Assembly (NCBI GenBank): GCA_024699595.1
Contig: JAILPG010000176.1
Coordinates: 1 to 8,759, forward strand
DNA: 8,759 bases
Origin: Lachnospiraceae bacterium
GTDB lineage: Bacteria > Bacillota_A > Clostridia > Lachnospirales > Lachnospiraceae
Reading direction: 5' to 3'
In this document: one piece after another, positions 1 to 6,660 of the stretch
Layout of the letters: each line of letters opens with the position of its first letter
Numbering within the stretch: position 1 is the first letter of the stretch
The notes under the pieces: model-generated
Database searches by the model: none
What the model was told of the DNA's origin: nothing
What the model saw: only the letters and a program-made list of their open reading frames with translations
Position numbers and translations under genes: made by a program

Positions 1-100
1 TATCAAGTAAAGCTTTTATCTCGGCCAGATATTCCGCATTATCCGTCTTATTCTTCTGCCTGTCATAAAGACATTTGGCACAGCCTTCATTTATCCTCAT
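1..100 (-). CDS. DUF89/ARMT1-like domain protein, N-terminal fragment (runs off the window)
   Basis: Only the first 33 codons are present; the frame is open to base 1. The protein begins MRINEGCAKCLYDRQKNK and continues to ALLD. An early CxxC pair (Cys7 and Cys10) followed by a basic, helical stretch resembles the start of DUF89 (ARMT1-like) proteins, a family that includes metal-dependent damage-control phosphatases acting on sugar phosphates and related metabolites. The ATG at 98-100 is preceded by AAGGG at a spacing of eight bases, which supports this start. It follows the TfoX-domain gene by 25 bases on the same strand, so it is probably the next gene of the same operon. The family call rests on a short N-terminus and recalled resemblance; the catalytic part lies outside the window. 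Another small cysteine-containing protein cannot be excluded. Confidence 0.65.
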   Translation of the reverse strand, partial: MRINEGCAKCLYDRQKNKTDNAEYLAEIKALLD

Positions 101-125
101 AATATCGACCCTTAAACAAAGTTTT

Positions 126-452
126 CTACCTCTTGATATCCTTTCCCTTCTTTGGTGCCGGAAGTTCATCATACATCGCTTCCAGGAGTTCTCTGAGAAA
201 TTCCTTATTTTCAATATCATCGACCAGAAGCATCTCCTTCGCGCCCTCATATGGCAGTTCCAACATCGCCTCGGGCATAAGAGCCTTAGCTGTCTTAGTA
301 TTCTTCAGAAGAAACCTGTCATCATAAATCCCGCCGACTACTTTGCCGCGATAATAAATGATATACTCTCCCATCATCGCTCTGTAATTTATATCATCCA
401 GCTCTGAAAGCTGATCAAGCACAAAATCCAAATACTCTTTACTCGATGCCAT
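126..452 (-). CDS. TfoX N-terminal domain family protein
   Basis: This 108-residue protein matches the stand-alone TfoX N-terminal domain. It begins with a helix (residues 4-18), then the family's characteristic region RAMMGEYIIYYRGKVVG (24-40), followed by GIYDDRFLLK (41-50) and a C-terminal helix (83-95). TfoX/Sxy in gamma-proteobacteria is a competence coactivator, but that role depends on longer proteins; short Firmicute versions have no established function, so no competence role is claimed. The tail is basic (PAPKKGKDIKR). The ATG has a TAGGAG Shine-Dalgarno site six to seven bases upstream, and the TAG of that site is the stop codon of the preceding YoaP-like gene, so the two are probably translationally coupled. 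Domain identity is fairly secure; function is not. Confidence 0.85.
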   Translation of the reverse strand: MASSKEYLDFVLDQLSELDDINYRAMMGEYIIYYRGKVVGGIYDDRFLLKNTKTAKALMPEAMLELPYEGAKEMLLVDDIENKEFLRELLEAMYDELPAPKKGKDIKR

Positions 453-462
453 ATTTTTTCTC

Positions 463-1209
463 CTACCCGTTTATAAGCTTCAAAAATTTCTTATCATTCA
501 TCTGTTCATTCGTGACATACTCCCCATCACGGAAAAGTGAATAAGTCGTGATCGGAGTCGGTGCTTTTTGAGCATCTTCCCTGCTTTCGATCTTCACCGT
601 CTTAAATGGTATGCCGTTCTTCCTTGCGGTTTCGTCCAGAACCGGTACATACTTTGCATTAAACGGACACTGATTTGTATAGTAAAGAACATAGCCCTTC
701 TCATCTATATGAGGATGTTTGGCACATTCCTTAAACACCGGTGTCCCGGATCCCTTTTCAAACGGCAGATGCCATAACCGGATCCCGTTATCTGCTTCAT
801 CCGATACTGTAAAGCCTTTGTATATCAGGAACTTCGGATCAGCCAGAAACGGCTTTTTCTTTGCTGCCGCAAGAATACAAAGCCCCTTCTTTCCCTTTGC
901 CCTGCTGTCATCGATACATTCTGAAAGCAGATCACTTGAATATCCGTGCCCTTTTAGGGAACCGGAAACCCACAGGCAGTCAATATACATATACCCCGGA
1001 GCGTCGATCGGGTTCCACGCATACTCCGCAGGAATATACTCTATGAAGCATTTTCCACGCTCCACACTTTTTAGAAATACAAGACCTTCATCAAATCTGT
1101 CCGCAAGCCAGGCCTTCTTTGAGGATACCTGTACATCTTTGTTATTTGAGATGGCGCAGCATATGTGTTCCTTCTCCAGGTTTTCCTTTGTTACTCTGAT
1201 GTATTCCAT
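463..1209 (-). CDS. yoaP: YoaP-type protein: GNAT acetyltransferase fused to a thioredoxin-like YoaP domain
   Basis: The 248 residues have two parts. Residues 1-150 are a GNAT fold: a strand around YMYIDCLWV (73-81) leads into the acetyl-CoA pyrophosphate-binding loop SGSLKGHGYSSDLL (82-95), with a later strand at GLCILAA (109-115) and YKGF (130-133), typical of GNAT motif B. Residues 170-248 match the YoaP C-terminal domain, a thioredoxin-like module: a strand VLYYTN is followed by Cys181-Pro-Phe at the position of the thioredoxin active site, but with a single cysteine rather than CxxC. Length agrees with Bacillus YoaP, which is about 250 residues as recalled. It presumably transfers an acetyl group to an unknown small molecule or protein. 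The ATG has GAAGGAGAG upstream at a good distance. The preceding 94-base gap contains a gene remnant (1231-1299). Confidence 0.88.
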   Translation of the reverse strand: MEYIRVTKENLEKEHICCAISNNKDVQVSSKKAWLADRFDEGLVFLKSVERGKCFIEYIPAEYAWNPIDAPGYMYIDCLWVSGSLKGHGYSSDLLSECIDDSRAKGKKGLCILAAAKKKPFLADPKFLIYKGFTVSDEADNGIRLWHLPFEKGSGTPVFKECAKHPHIDEKGYVLYYTNQCPFNAKYVPVLDETARKNGIPFKTVKIESREDAQKAPTPITTYSLFRDGEYVTNEQMNDKKFLKLING

Positions 1210-1230
1210 AAGATTAACTCTCCTTCGGTT

Positions 1231-1299
1231 TTATCGGAAATCAAAATATCCGTCAATCCGGTGGTCACCCTTTTTGCTCATTTTGATCGTAAATGCCAT
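1231..1299 (-). pseudogene. Remnant of a GyrI-like small-molecule-binding domain protein
   Basis: In the gap between the VOC gene and the yoaP-like gene, an ATG at 1297-1299 opens a 22-codon frame ending in TAA at 1231-1233. It encodes MAFTIKMSKKGDHRIDGYFD followed by FR. This strongly resembles an internal stretch of GyrI-like (SbmC/AraC effector-binding fold) proteins, where a segment of the form 'YTIKMSKxGDxKIxGYFDY' is followed by 'VVPPLEGxWW'. Family members are about 200 residues, so most of the gene is missing on both sides: homology begins right after the VOC stop codon and ends at the 'YFDF' position. I infer a decayed or deleted gene that once sat in this operon. It could also be translated as a short peptide, since AAGGG lies directly upstream of the ATG, though that spacing is poor. 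Family recognition is from memory and was not searched. Confidence 0.6.
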
Positions 1300-1303
1300 A
1301 CCC

Positions 1304-1723
1304 TTATTTCTCCGTTAGATCTTTCTCTTCATAAGGCTTATTCCAGGAACCGATCTCGATCAGATTTCCTTCCGGATCAGCAATATAACAGGTTCTCTGT
1401 CCCCAGGGTTCCAGCTCCGGTTCAAGCACAGATGTCGCACCATTCTCCACGGCTCTCCTGTATGCTTCATCCACCTCTTCCATTGTATCAACATACAGCG
1501 CAATTTCAAAATGACCGTTCAGTCCTTTGATGTACTCATATCGCCGGCCGGTCATCTTCTCGAAATCCTTCCTGCCGTATAGCAGAAACAGTGTCCCGTC
1601 TTTCACAAGGTAAACATTGGAAGTATCCTCTTCTTCCTTAATTTCAAATCCGAGAGCATCCCTGTAAAAACGGATCATCTTTGCCATATCTTCTACCAAT
1701 AAACCAAAACCATCTAATCTCAT
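1304..1723 (-). CDS. VOC family (glyoxalase/bleomycin-resistance fold) protein
   Basis: This 139-residue protein has the paired beta-alpha-beta-beta-beta layout of the vicinal oxygen chelate superfamily. The first module holds the typical opening LLVEDMAKMIRFYRDALGFE (8-27). The second starts HFEIALYVDTMEEVDEAY (71-88) and ends with WGQRTCYIADPEGNLIEIGS (107-126), where Glu123 sits at the usual metal-ligand position and His71 at another possible one. The N-terminal ligand position carries no obvious His, so a full metal site is uncertain. Members include glyoxalases, fosfomycin and bleomycin resistance proteins and dioxygenases; the substrate cannot be read here. The start codon lies two bases after the stop of the cysteine hydrolase gene, and its GGAGGG site overlaps the end of that gene, so the pair is tightly coupled. 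Confidence 0.88.
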   Translation of the reverse strand: MRLDGFGLLVEDMAKMIRFYRDALGFEIKEEEDTSNVYLVKDGTLFLLYGRKDFEKMTGRRYEYIKGLNGHFEIALYVDTMEEVDEAYRRAVENGATSVLEPELEPWGQRTCYIADPEGNLIEIGSWNKPYEEKDLTEK

Positions 1724-1725
1724 GC

Positions 1726-2223
1726 TTAGCGCCCTCCTATATAATCCTTAAGTTCCTTGACCTCACAGCCTTTACCGGCATAGTAGGCAAACATTTCATC
1801 CAGTTTATTCAGATCATAACTCGTTACGCAATCAGATATCACGTGCACTTTGTATCCTGCTTTTACAAGATTATAGCTTGTTGACTTTACACAAGCTGTT
1901 GCATCGGCACCGGTGATGTAAAACTCTTCTATATCGTTTTTCTCTATAAACCCGGCAAACGCTTCACTCGTTAATGCACTGGCTTTTGACTTTTCAAAAA
2001 TATCTTCTGTTGCGACCTTTAGTTCAGGAACCAGTTCAGAATCTTTGGTATCCGGCTTAAATGTTCTTGTCTTTTCGGACAGGTTGTAGTGCTTTATATA
2101 GATGATATGCATTTCACTTGCCACTGCCCAATCGATCGCTTTATTCACCTGCCCTATGATCTTTTTATAATTCTTCGTAATGTCATTTTGAAGGTCTATC
2201 ACGACCAACGCTGTCTTTTTCAT
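1726..2223 (-). CDS. Isochorismatase-like cysteine hydrolase
   Basis: The 165 residues match the isochorismatase/nicotinamidase superfamily. All three catalytic positions are visible: Asp10 in ALVVIDLQND (5-14), Lys78 in FEKSKASAL (76-84, spaced as in the family's 'KxxxSAF'), and Cys111 in GADATACVKST (105-115). The following strand HVISDCVTSYD is also typical. Such enzymes hydrolyse amides or vinyl ethers through a cysteine nucleophile; known members act on nicotinamide, isochorismate, carbamoyl or ureido compounds. The substrate here is unknown, and there is no carrier domain or siderophore gene nearby. The ATG overlaps the regulator's TGA as ATGA, and AAGGAGAGAGG lies just upstream. It is the first structural gene after the regulator, so it is probably a principal target of the control. 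Confidence 0.9.
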   Translation of the reverse strand: MKKTALVVIDLQNDITKNYKKIIGQVNKAIDWAVASEMHIIYIKHYNLSEKTRTFKPDTKDSELVPELKVATEDIFEKSKASALTSEAFAGFIEKNDIEEFYITGADATACVKSTSYNLVKAGYKVHVISDCVTSYDLNKLDEMFAYYAGKGCEVKELKDYIGGR

Positions 2224-3137
2224 GTCCTCTCTCCTTCATATCGTTTTGCTATTTCAGAGGTGATCCGATAAAGCTTTTCCCTGATACTCTCCGGTTCCAG
2301 AACAGTAACCTTATCTCTGCATGTAAGCATCCATGCAAGCAGTCCTTCGTCATCGGCATATTCGTGTTCAAACAACAGGTTTCCATCATCCGTTTCAGTA
2401 AAGGAATCCACACCATACTCTTCAACAAGCTGCCATTTCATTGAAGGATCAAACACTGCCTTCACCCTGTCTTTTGCAGGAAAAACCTTTTTGTTTGACA
2501 GATCCGGCATCGGAACTTCCCGATCTCCCTTAAAGGACGCTACATGAGTGATCCTATCCATCCTGTTCAGCTTAAACAGTCTGAAATCGTTCCTCAAAAG
2601 GCAGTAGCCGTAGACATACCAGCTTGTCCATTTAAAGATAAGATAATATGGTTCTATTTCTCTTTCTGTATCCCCTCCCGGTGAATAGTACTGAAACCTG
2701 ACGGTCTTCTTTAACCCGATCGCATCCTGTATGGTTTCTATCTTCGGGGCCAGTGAATCCCGATACCACGAGGACAGATCGATCAAAATAGAGTCCCTGC
2801 CGCTGATAATATCTGAGGATCCCGCTTGGATCTTCTCCATCAGCTGGCCATAGTAGCTGCTCCCGCTTACGCTGTCCAGACTCCGAAGCCCGGCGAGTAT
2901 CATCTGCATATCTTTTGATGTAAGGATAGTCCTGTCCATACGGTATCCATCCATAATGCTGATGCCGCCGCCAAACCCCTGTGAAGTATGTATCGGTATG
3001 CCTGCTTTGTTGAGCGCATCGATATCCCTGTTGATCGTCCTCCTGGACACTTCAAAAAGTTCAGCCAGTTCCGGAGCAGTGGTAGTCTCTTTCTTCAACA
3101 ATATTGACAGTATTCCGATCAGTCTGTCTATCTTCAT
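2220..3137 (-). CDS. YafY-type transcriptional regulator with HTH and WYL domains
   Basis: Starting at the ATG at 3135-3137 gives 305 residues. Residues 1-60 form an HTH_11/DeoR-like winged helix: MKIDRLIGILSILLKK, then the helix-turn-helix TAPELAELFEVSRRTINRDI (20-39), then a wing ending GFGGGISIMDGY. A linker leads to a WYL domain (about 140-215) with YYSPGGDTEREIEPYYLIFK (150-169) and the name motif as Trp173-Tyr174-Val175. The C-terminal WCX-like part covers about 222-300. WYL proteins bind nucleic acid or small ligands; single-HTH members like this often control neighbouring detoxification or stress genes. The chosen start has AAAGGTGATCAA before it. A longer frame reaches 3176 but lacks a comparable site and would overlap the inverted repeat at 3175-3192. 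It heads the downstream operon and probably regulates it and itself. Confidence 0.92.
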   Translation of the reverse strand: MKIDRLIGILSILLKKETTTAPELAELFEVSRRTINRDIDALNKAGIPIHTSQGFGGGISIMDGYRMDRTILTSKDMQMILAGLRSLDSVSGSSYYGQLMEKIQAGSSDIISGRDSILIDLSSWYRDSLAPKIETIQDAIGLKKTVRFQYYSPGGDTEREIEPYYLIFKWTSWYVYGYCLLRNDFRLFKLNRMDRITHVASFKGDREVPMPDLSNKKVFPAKDRVKAVFDPSMKWQLVEEYGVDSFTETDDGNLLFEHEYADDEGLLAWMLTCRDKVTVLEPESIREKLYRITSEIAKRYEGERT

Positions 3138-3174
3138 TTGATCACCTTTCTTCCCAGATCTTATCACATCAAAC

Positions 3175-3192
3175 ACGACAGCAGTATGTCAT
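3175..3192. promoter_or_regulatory. Candidate operator: GACA-N6-TGTC inverted repeat
   Basis: The bases read ACGACAGCAGTATGTCAT on the plus strand. The GACA/TGTC half-sites pair perfectly around a six-base spacer, and extending each arm to six bases gives five of six matches. It lies 38 bases upstream of the chosen start of the WYL regulator, in the only long gap before that operon. A dyad of this kind at this place fits an autoregulatory binding site for the adjacent HTH-WYL protein. No convincing -35/-10 pair was found here, so its position relative to the promoter is unknown. Short inverted repeats also arise by chance. Confidence 0.4.
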
Positions 3193-3200
3193 GTTCCTGC

Positions 3201-3232
3201 AAAAAAAAATATCTTTTATTTGCCATCAGGCA
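3201..3232 (-). terminator. Weak candidate intrinsic terminator after the lipoprotein block
   Basis: Read on the minus strand, a small hairpin TGCC-TGAT-GGCA (3221-3232) is followed, after about eleven A-rich bases, by a run of nine T (3201-3209). It falls about 50 bases past the stop of the last lipoprotein gene and before the regulator operon, where a terminator is expected. The stem is only four base pairs and the T run is not directly adjacent. The A-rich stretch could itself pair with the T run. The call is therefore tentative. Confidence 0.3.
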
Positions 3233-3282
3233 TTGTTTCATTAAAAGCTCTCTCTATTCTTAATTTTACTTTCTCATTTTTC

Positions 3283-4899
3283 TCACTCACCTGAAAGATT
3301 ATAAGTAGTAAGCCAATATCCGCCTTTCGATCTGTCCTCTCCTACTTCCGCAAGAAAGGCAATTCCCTCTGTTGCAAGGTACAGTTTACCGCTTGCAGCA
3401 AGTTTTTCTGCCTCGGCTGCGCTAAGTGAATAATACTTCCTGTCGATCCCACTCAGTTCATATTCTTCCTCATCAAGACGGTATATCTTAAAGGACAGAC
3501 GCAGGAAACTGTCATATTGACTCTTGATCCTCTGAGCATCATTAACAACGGTAAAGGCATTATACTTAAACATTTCTCCATCCGCAGCCGGCTCATAATA
3601 CCACGTCTTGTCGCCTTCGTGTTCCGCGCATCCTCCATACGGATTATCGATATTAAGATCATAAAGATCACCCTCTTCAAAATTGGTCCCGAAAAATCTG
3701 TCAAGCAGCTCCTGAATTTTGTCCAAATCAACCCCGTTTTTGTCATTCGAATATTTAACTCTTGAGGGATCATTTATCTTGCACCACTCAAGCACAAAAT
3801 GGGCATAAGAATATGGCCATGTCGTGTCTGTGTAGCCCTGTTCCGAGAAATTGGACAGATAAAGGTTAAGCTTACGCTGAATATCTCCGTTAAGAGCGAC
3901 GGGATCACCCGTAACCTCATACGGCCATGTTTGGATAAGACTGCTGTCTGCATATAATCCGGAGCATTTGTAATCTCCCTCTACAAGATACTGTGGAAAG
4001 AAGTTCATATTCAGGTAAGCCGTTTTGTAATCCGTTGTCCGTGAGGGTCCGTCTTTACTTCCAAGATCAAGTAACAGAGATTGCATGTGTATATCCGCAA
4101 CCCTTACCGATCCGGCCTCATAAGGTTTTCCGGTTTCTTTGGCAATAAGCTGCTGAAGCTGGCTCGAATTGACTACTCCATCCTTATCAATTACCGGAAA
4201 TGCTCTCCACTCTCCATCCTGCCATGAATAGACCGCCGTATCCCACACGGCAGGCCCACCGGTTCCGAATGTGTAATGGACTATCTCTATCTCATCAAAG
4301 TTCCTGCAGCCAAGGTCCCGGAACTGGATCACCTCTCCCTCGTTGGGACTTGCCGAATAATCATCTGTCGAAAATGTCCCTTTGCGTGTCAATTCAAAGA
4401 CATAGTGCTGTCCCTCACGTCTTATCACATCCGGCTTATGATCGCCATCAAGATCTCTGTCTTTATATTCCGGTATTACAGCTCCGATATTACCTTCGTA
4501 ATCGTGATACTTACCGCCGTCAAAAAATGTGATCGAATACGCTTCTACTGCATCCTCCAAACACATCCGATCTGTAGGCAGTATGAATTCATCGGCAAGA
4601 CTTACCCAGTCAGGTCCCCCATCATATGGATTCTCTTCCGACCCGGAATCCTGATCGATGTTTGCCTCGCTGACATGCAAAGCTTCCTTATCTGTCTTAT
4701 CTTCGTCTGATAGCACATCCTTTTCAAGCTTCTTCCCCGATCCGGAACCGTCCTCTTCTTTCCCGTCATCCTCTACCGTATTATCTATGACGGTTTCAGT
4801 CCTATCTGAGGAATTGATGTCAGGGTTTTGTGTACATCCGGTCAGAAGCATCACTCCGATTATACAGAATAACAATACCGTTGTTTCGGATTTTTTCAT
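3283..4899 (-). CDS. Lipoprotein of unknown function with acidic linker and DxDxDG loop
   Basis: The 538-residue product has a lipoprotein signal peptide: a short charged start (MKKSE), a hydrophobic core (8-19) and the lipobox LTGC with the lipidated Cys at 22. Residues 23-95 are a low-complexity linker rich in Asp, Glu, Ser and Lys, as used to hold a domain away from the membrane. The folded part (about 96-538) contains EYKDRDLDGDHKPDVI (144-159), resembling FG-GAP/VCBS or dockerin-type calcium loops (Asp147, Asp149, Asp151, Asp157). The rest is rich in aromatic residues and was not recognised. The gene starts ten bases after the second lipoprotein's stop; its GTGAGG site overlaps that stop codon, indicating co-transcription and coupling. 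It is probably the last gene of the lipoprotein block. I can assign location but not function. Confidence 0.8.
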   Translation of the reverse strand: MKKSETTVLLFCIIGVMLLTGCTQNPDINSSDRTETVIDNTVEDDGKEEDGSGSGKKLEKDVLSDEDKTDKEALHVSEANIDQDSGSEENPYDGGPDWVSLADEFILPTDRMCLEDAVEAYSITFFDGGKYHDYEGNIGAVIPEYKDRDLDGDHKPDVIRREGQHYVFELTRKGTFSTDDYSASPNEGEVIQFRDLGCRNFDEIEIVHYTFGTGGPAVWDTAVYSWQDGEWRAFPVIDKDGVVNSSQLQQLIAKETGKPYEAGSVRVADIHMQSLLLDLGSKDGPSRTTDYKTAYLNMNFFPQYLVEGDYKCSGLYADSSLIQTWPYEVTGDPVALNGDIQRKLNLYLSNFSEQGYTDTTWPYSYAHFVLEWCKINDPSRVKYSNDKNGVDLDKIQELLDRFFGTNFEEGDLYDLNIDNPYGGCAEHEGDKTWYYEPAADGEMFKYNAFTVVNDAQRIKSQYDSFLRLSFKIYRLDEEEYELSGIDRKYYSLSAAEAEKLAASGKLYLATEGIAFLAEVGEDRSKGGYWLTTYNLSGE

Positions 4900-4909
4900 A
4901 TACCATACC

Positions 4910-6571
4910 TCACTTTTTTCGAGTTCCTATCGGTGTCCAATCGATCCTGATACAGTTATAGGCGAGGTCGTCCATGATCTCATTGAATACCTCATCACCA
5001 TTTTGCATCTCTTCTGACAGACCCGCATCAATCACGCCGGTTTTATTGTGATAGTATCCAACACTGCCATCTCCTTTTTCATCCGCAAAATAGCAGTCAT
5101 CCCATAACATATCGCATCCGTCGTTACTCAGATGGAAGTCTCCAAACACGGTAAGCGATACTCCGCCGGACAGCGTAGAGAAGAAACGGGTATCATCCAA
5201 GCGCTGGCAGCTGCCTTTTGGCCCGCCGGCATATGCTACATGCGGCTTGCCGTCTTTTATGGTATAGATTCCCGTTATATAGCTCTCTCCACCATCATGC
5301 AGATAATCCGCATCATAGCCTGTCAAAAGCTCGGGTATGCCGTCACCGCTGATATCCTCCAGGCGATATCCCACCTCATTAAGAGGATCCTTCATCCCGC
5401 CGTAGTTGATATGCTCCGTAAGGCTGCCTGACAGATAATCATATTCCCTGTCAATGTTATAACCATAATCGATGACATCAAGTATTTCGGTAAACACGGG
5501 GTCATATACCTCTTCATTCAGATCGTCCTGTTCATTTTCCTGCTGTCCGAAAGCACCGAATGAATCTTCATTAAAGACTATTTCATCCATTGTGGTGATA
5601 TGTACATCATCTTTCGTTATACGGTAAAATGCCTCCGGGCCCGCTAACTGATCCGGAACATCATCACCCATTATATCAAGGGACAGCCTGTCTCCTCTCA
5701 CCTCATAATTGGCGGTAAACTCAAACGGCATTCCTCCGTTCTGTATCTCGGTGGCCGTACATGAAAAGTACCTGTCATGGAAATCACATCTCCCTGCGGC
5801 AAAGAAAACCTCCCGGTCCGGGCATTTTCTGTACATATACATATCTGAGCCTGAAAACTCTATATAAAGGTCAGCATTGCCATCGTCTGCGCTCCAAAGT
5901 CCCTGAAGATCCTTATCACCTCTGTCATGTTCACGACTCAGATGCGGGAAAGCATCTTCAACCCGGTCATCCTTAATAAATGTTCTGCTGTCATCACCGT
6001 CAAAGGGCACGAGAAAACCATCGTGATCAAAGCCCTCAAATACAAGACCATCATCCGCAAGCGTAATGGTGCCGGTATGGCCTGCGTCCCAGTATTTCCC
6101 GGCATTTGACATTATTGAAAAGCACAATTCATTGACCCTTACCTTATCAGCATCGGTACTGCTCATCTCATCGGCATCATAAGGAACAAACTCAGTTGCC
6201 CAGAAGGTATATGCTTCAAGGCTTTCATCATTGTCAGAAAAAGCCTGTCCGCAGAAAGCATACAGATTGTTACCGAACGGGACTACATCCATTATGTAGT
6301 ACTCTTCTTCCTCATCCTTGTCCGAAGCACAATATCTGTACTTTCCTGCCATACGCTGCGCAAGTGATTCTTCCCCGGCTTTATCCTCTTTTGCCTCATT
6401 CGATTCATTACTCTTTTCGGACTTTACCTCATCCTGATCCCGTTCTTCCGTTTTTTCTTTGGCGATCTCGAGTGTATCCTTCAAACCATTGTCAGTGTTC
6501 TTCGCACACCCTGCTATGAACATCGTACATAACAGAGAAATCAAAACCGCCGCAAGTATTCTTCTCTTCAT
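4910..6571 (-). CDS. Lipoprotein of unknown function with C-terminal FG-GAP-like loop
   Basis: From the ATG at 6569-6571 the protein is 553 residues and opens with a lipoprotein signal: MKRR, a hydrophobic core to about 19, and lipobox IAGC with Cys22. Residues 25-70 are a highly charged Lys/Glu linker. Two beta-rich stretches follow, about 70-200 (AGKYRY at 75-80) and 221-320 (LQGLWSADD at 222-230), each opening like a lipocalin-like module; this is a shape impression only. The last part (about 355-553) holds YRLEDISGDGIPELLTGYD (402-420), a loop type common in clostridial secreted proteins and related to FG-GAP repeats. An ATG two codons earlier (6577) or a longer frame to 6601 is possible; AAGGGAAG upstream does not clearly decide between 6577 and 6571. 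It is followed after ten bases by the third lipoprotein gene. Confidence 0.8.
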   Translation of the reverse strand: MKRRILAAVLISLLCTMFIAGCAKNTDNGLKDTLEIAKEKTEERDQDEVKSEKSNESNEAKEDKAGEESLAQRMAGKYRYCASDKDEEEEYYIMDVVPFGNNLYAFCGQAFSDNDESLEAYTFWATEFVPYDADEMSSTDADKVRVNELCFSIMSNAGKYWDAGHTGTITLADDGLVFEGFDHDGFLVPFDGDDSRTFIKDDRVEDAFPHLSREHDRGDKDLQGLWSADDGNADLYIEFSGSDMYMYRKCPDREVFFAAGRCDFHDRYFSCTATEIQNGGMPFEFTANYEVRGDRLSLDIMGDDVPDQLAGPEAFYRITKDDVHITTMDEIVFNEDSFGAFGQQENEQDDLNEEVYDPVFTEILDVIDYGYNIDREYDYLSGSLTEHINYGGMKDPLNEVGYRLEDISGDGIPELLTGYDADYLHDGGESYITGIYTIKDGKPHVAYAGGPKGSCQRLDDTRFFSTLSGGVSLTVFGDFHLSNDGCDMLWDDCYFADEKGDGSVGYYHNKTGVIDAGLSEEMQNGDEVFNEIMDDLAYNCIRIDWTPIGTRKK

Positions 6572-6602
6572 TTCCATATCTTCCCTTAATATCAGACCCA
6601 TT

Positions 6603-6633
6603 AATATATCCTGTATTCATCCACTGATGTCGC
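6603..6633 (-). promoter_or_regulatory. Weak candidate promoter before the second lipoprotein gene
   Basis: In the 89-base gap between the three-span membrane protein and the second lipoprotein, the minus strand carries GCGACA (6628-6633, four of six matches to TTGACA) and TATATT (6603-6608, five of six to TATAAT) separated by 19 bases. Transcription would begin about 25 bases before the start codon. The spacing is longer than ideal, so this could be chance. If real, it would allow the two downstream lipoproteins to be expressed apart from the first. Confidence 0.25.
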
Positions 6634-6660
6634 TTTACTGTCTGTTTCTGTTCATCCTGT

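Noticed and set aside
126..452. Competence regulator role for the TfoX-domain protein
   Set aside because: It has only the N-terminal domain, sits in a metabolic or stress operon, and no competence genes are in view.
719..1318. Plus-strand open frame of 199 codons, opposite the yoaP-like gene
   Set aside because: It is a shadow of a well-supported minus-strand gene with recognisable domains; its product has no family resemblance and is rich in Ser, Arg and Pro.
3138..3176. Extended start for the WYL regulator (13 extra residues)
   Set aside because: The ATG at 3137 has a good AAAGGTGAT site and gives the usual YafY-type beginning MKIDRL; the extension would overlap the inverted repeat.
3164..3241. 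25-codon minus-strand frame in the gap before the regulator
   Set aside because: It runs through the candidate hairpin, T run and operator, has a weak ribosome binding site and no recognisable product.
3453..3773. Second minus-strand frame of 106 codons inside the third lipoprotein
   Set aside because: It lies wholly within a longer gene with a signal peptide and coupled start, and its Met/Arg-rich product looks like an out-of-frame translation.
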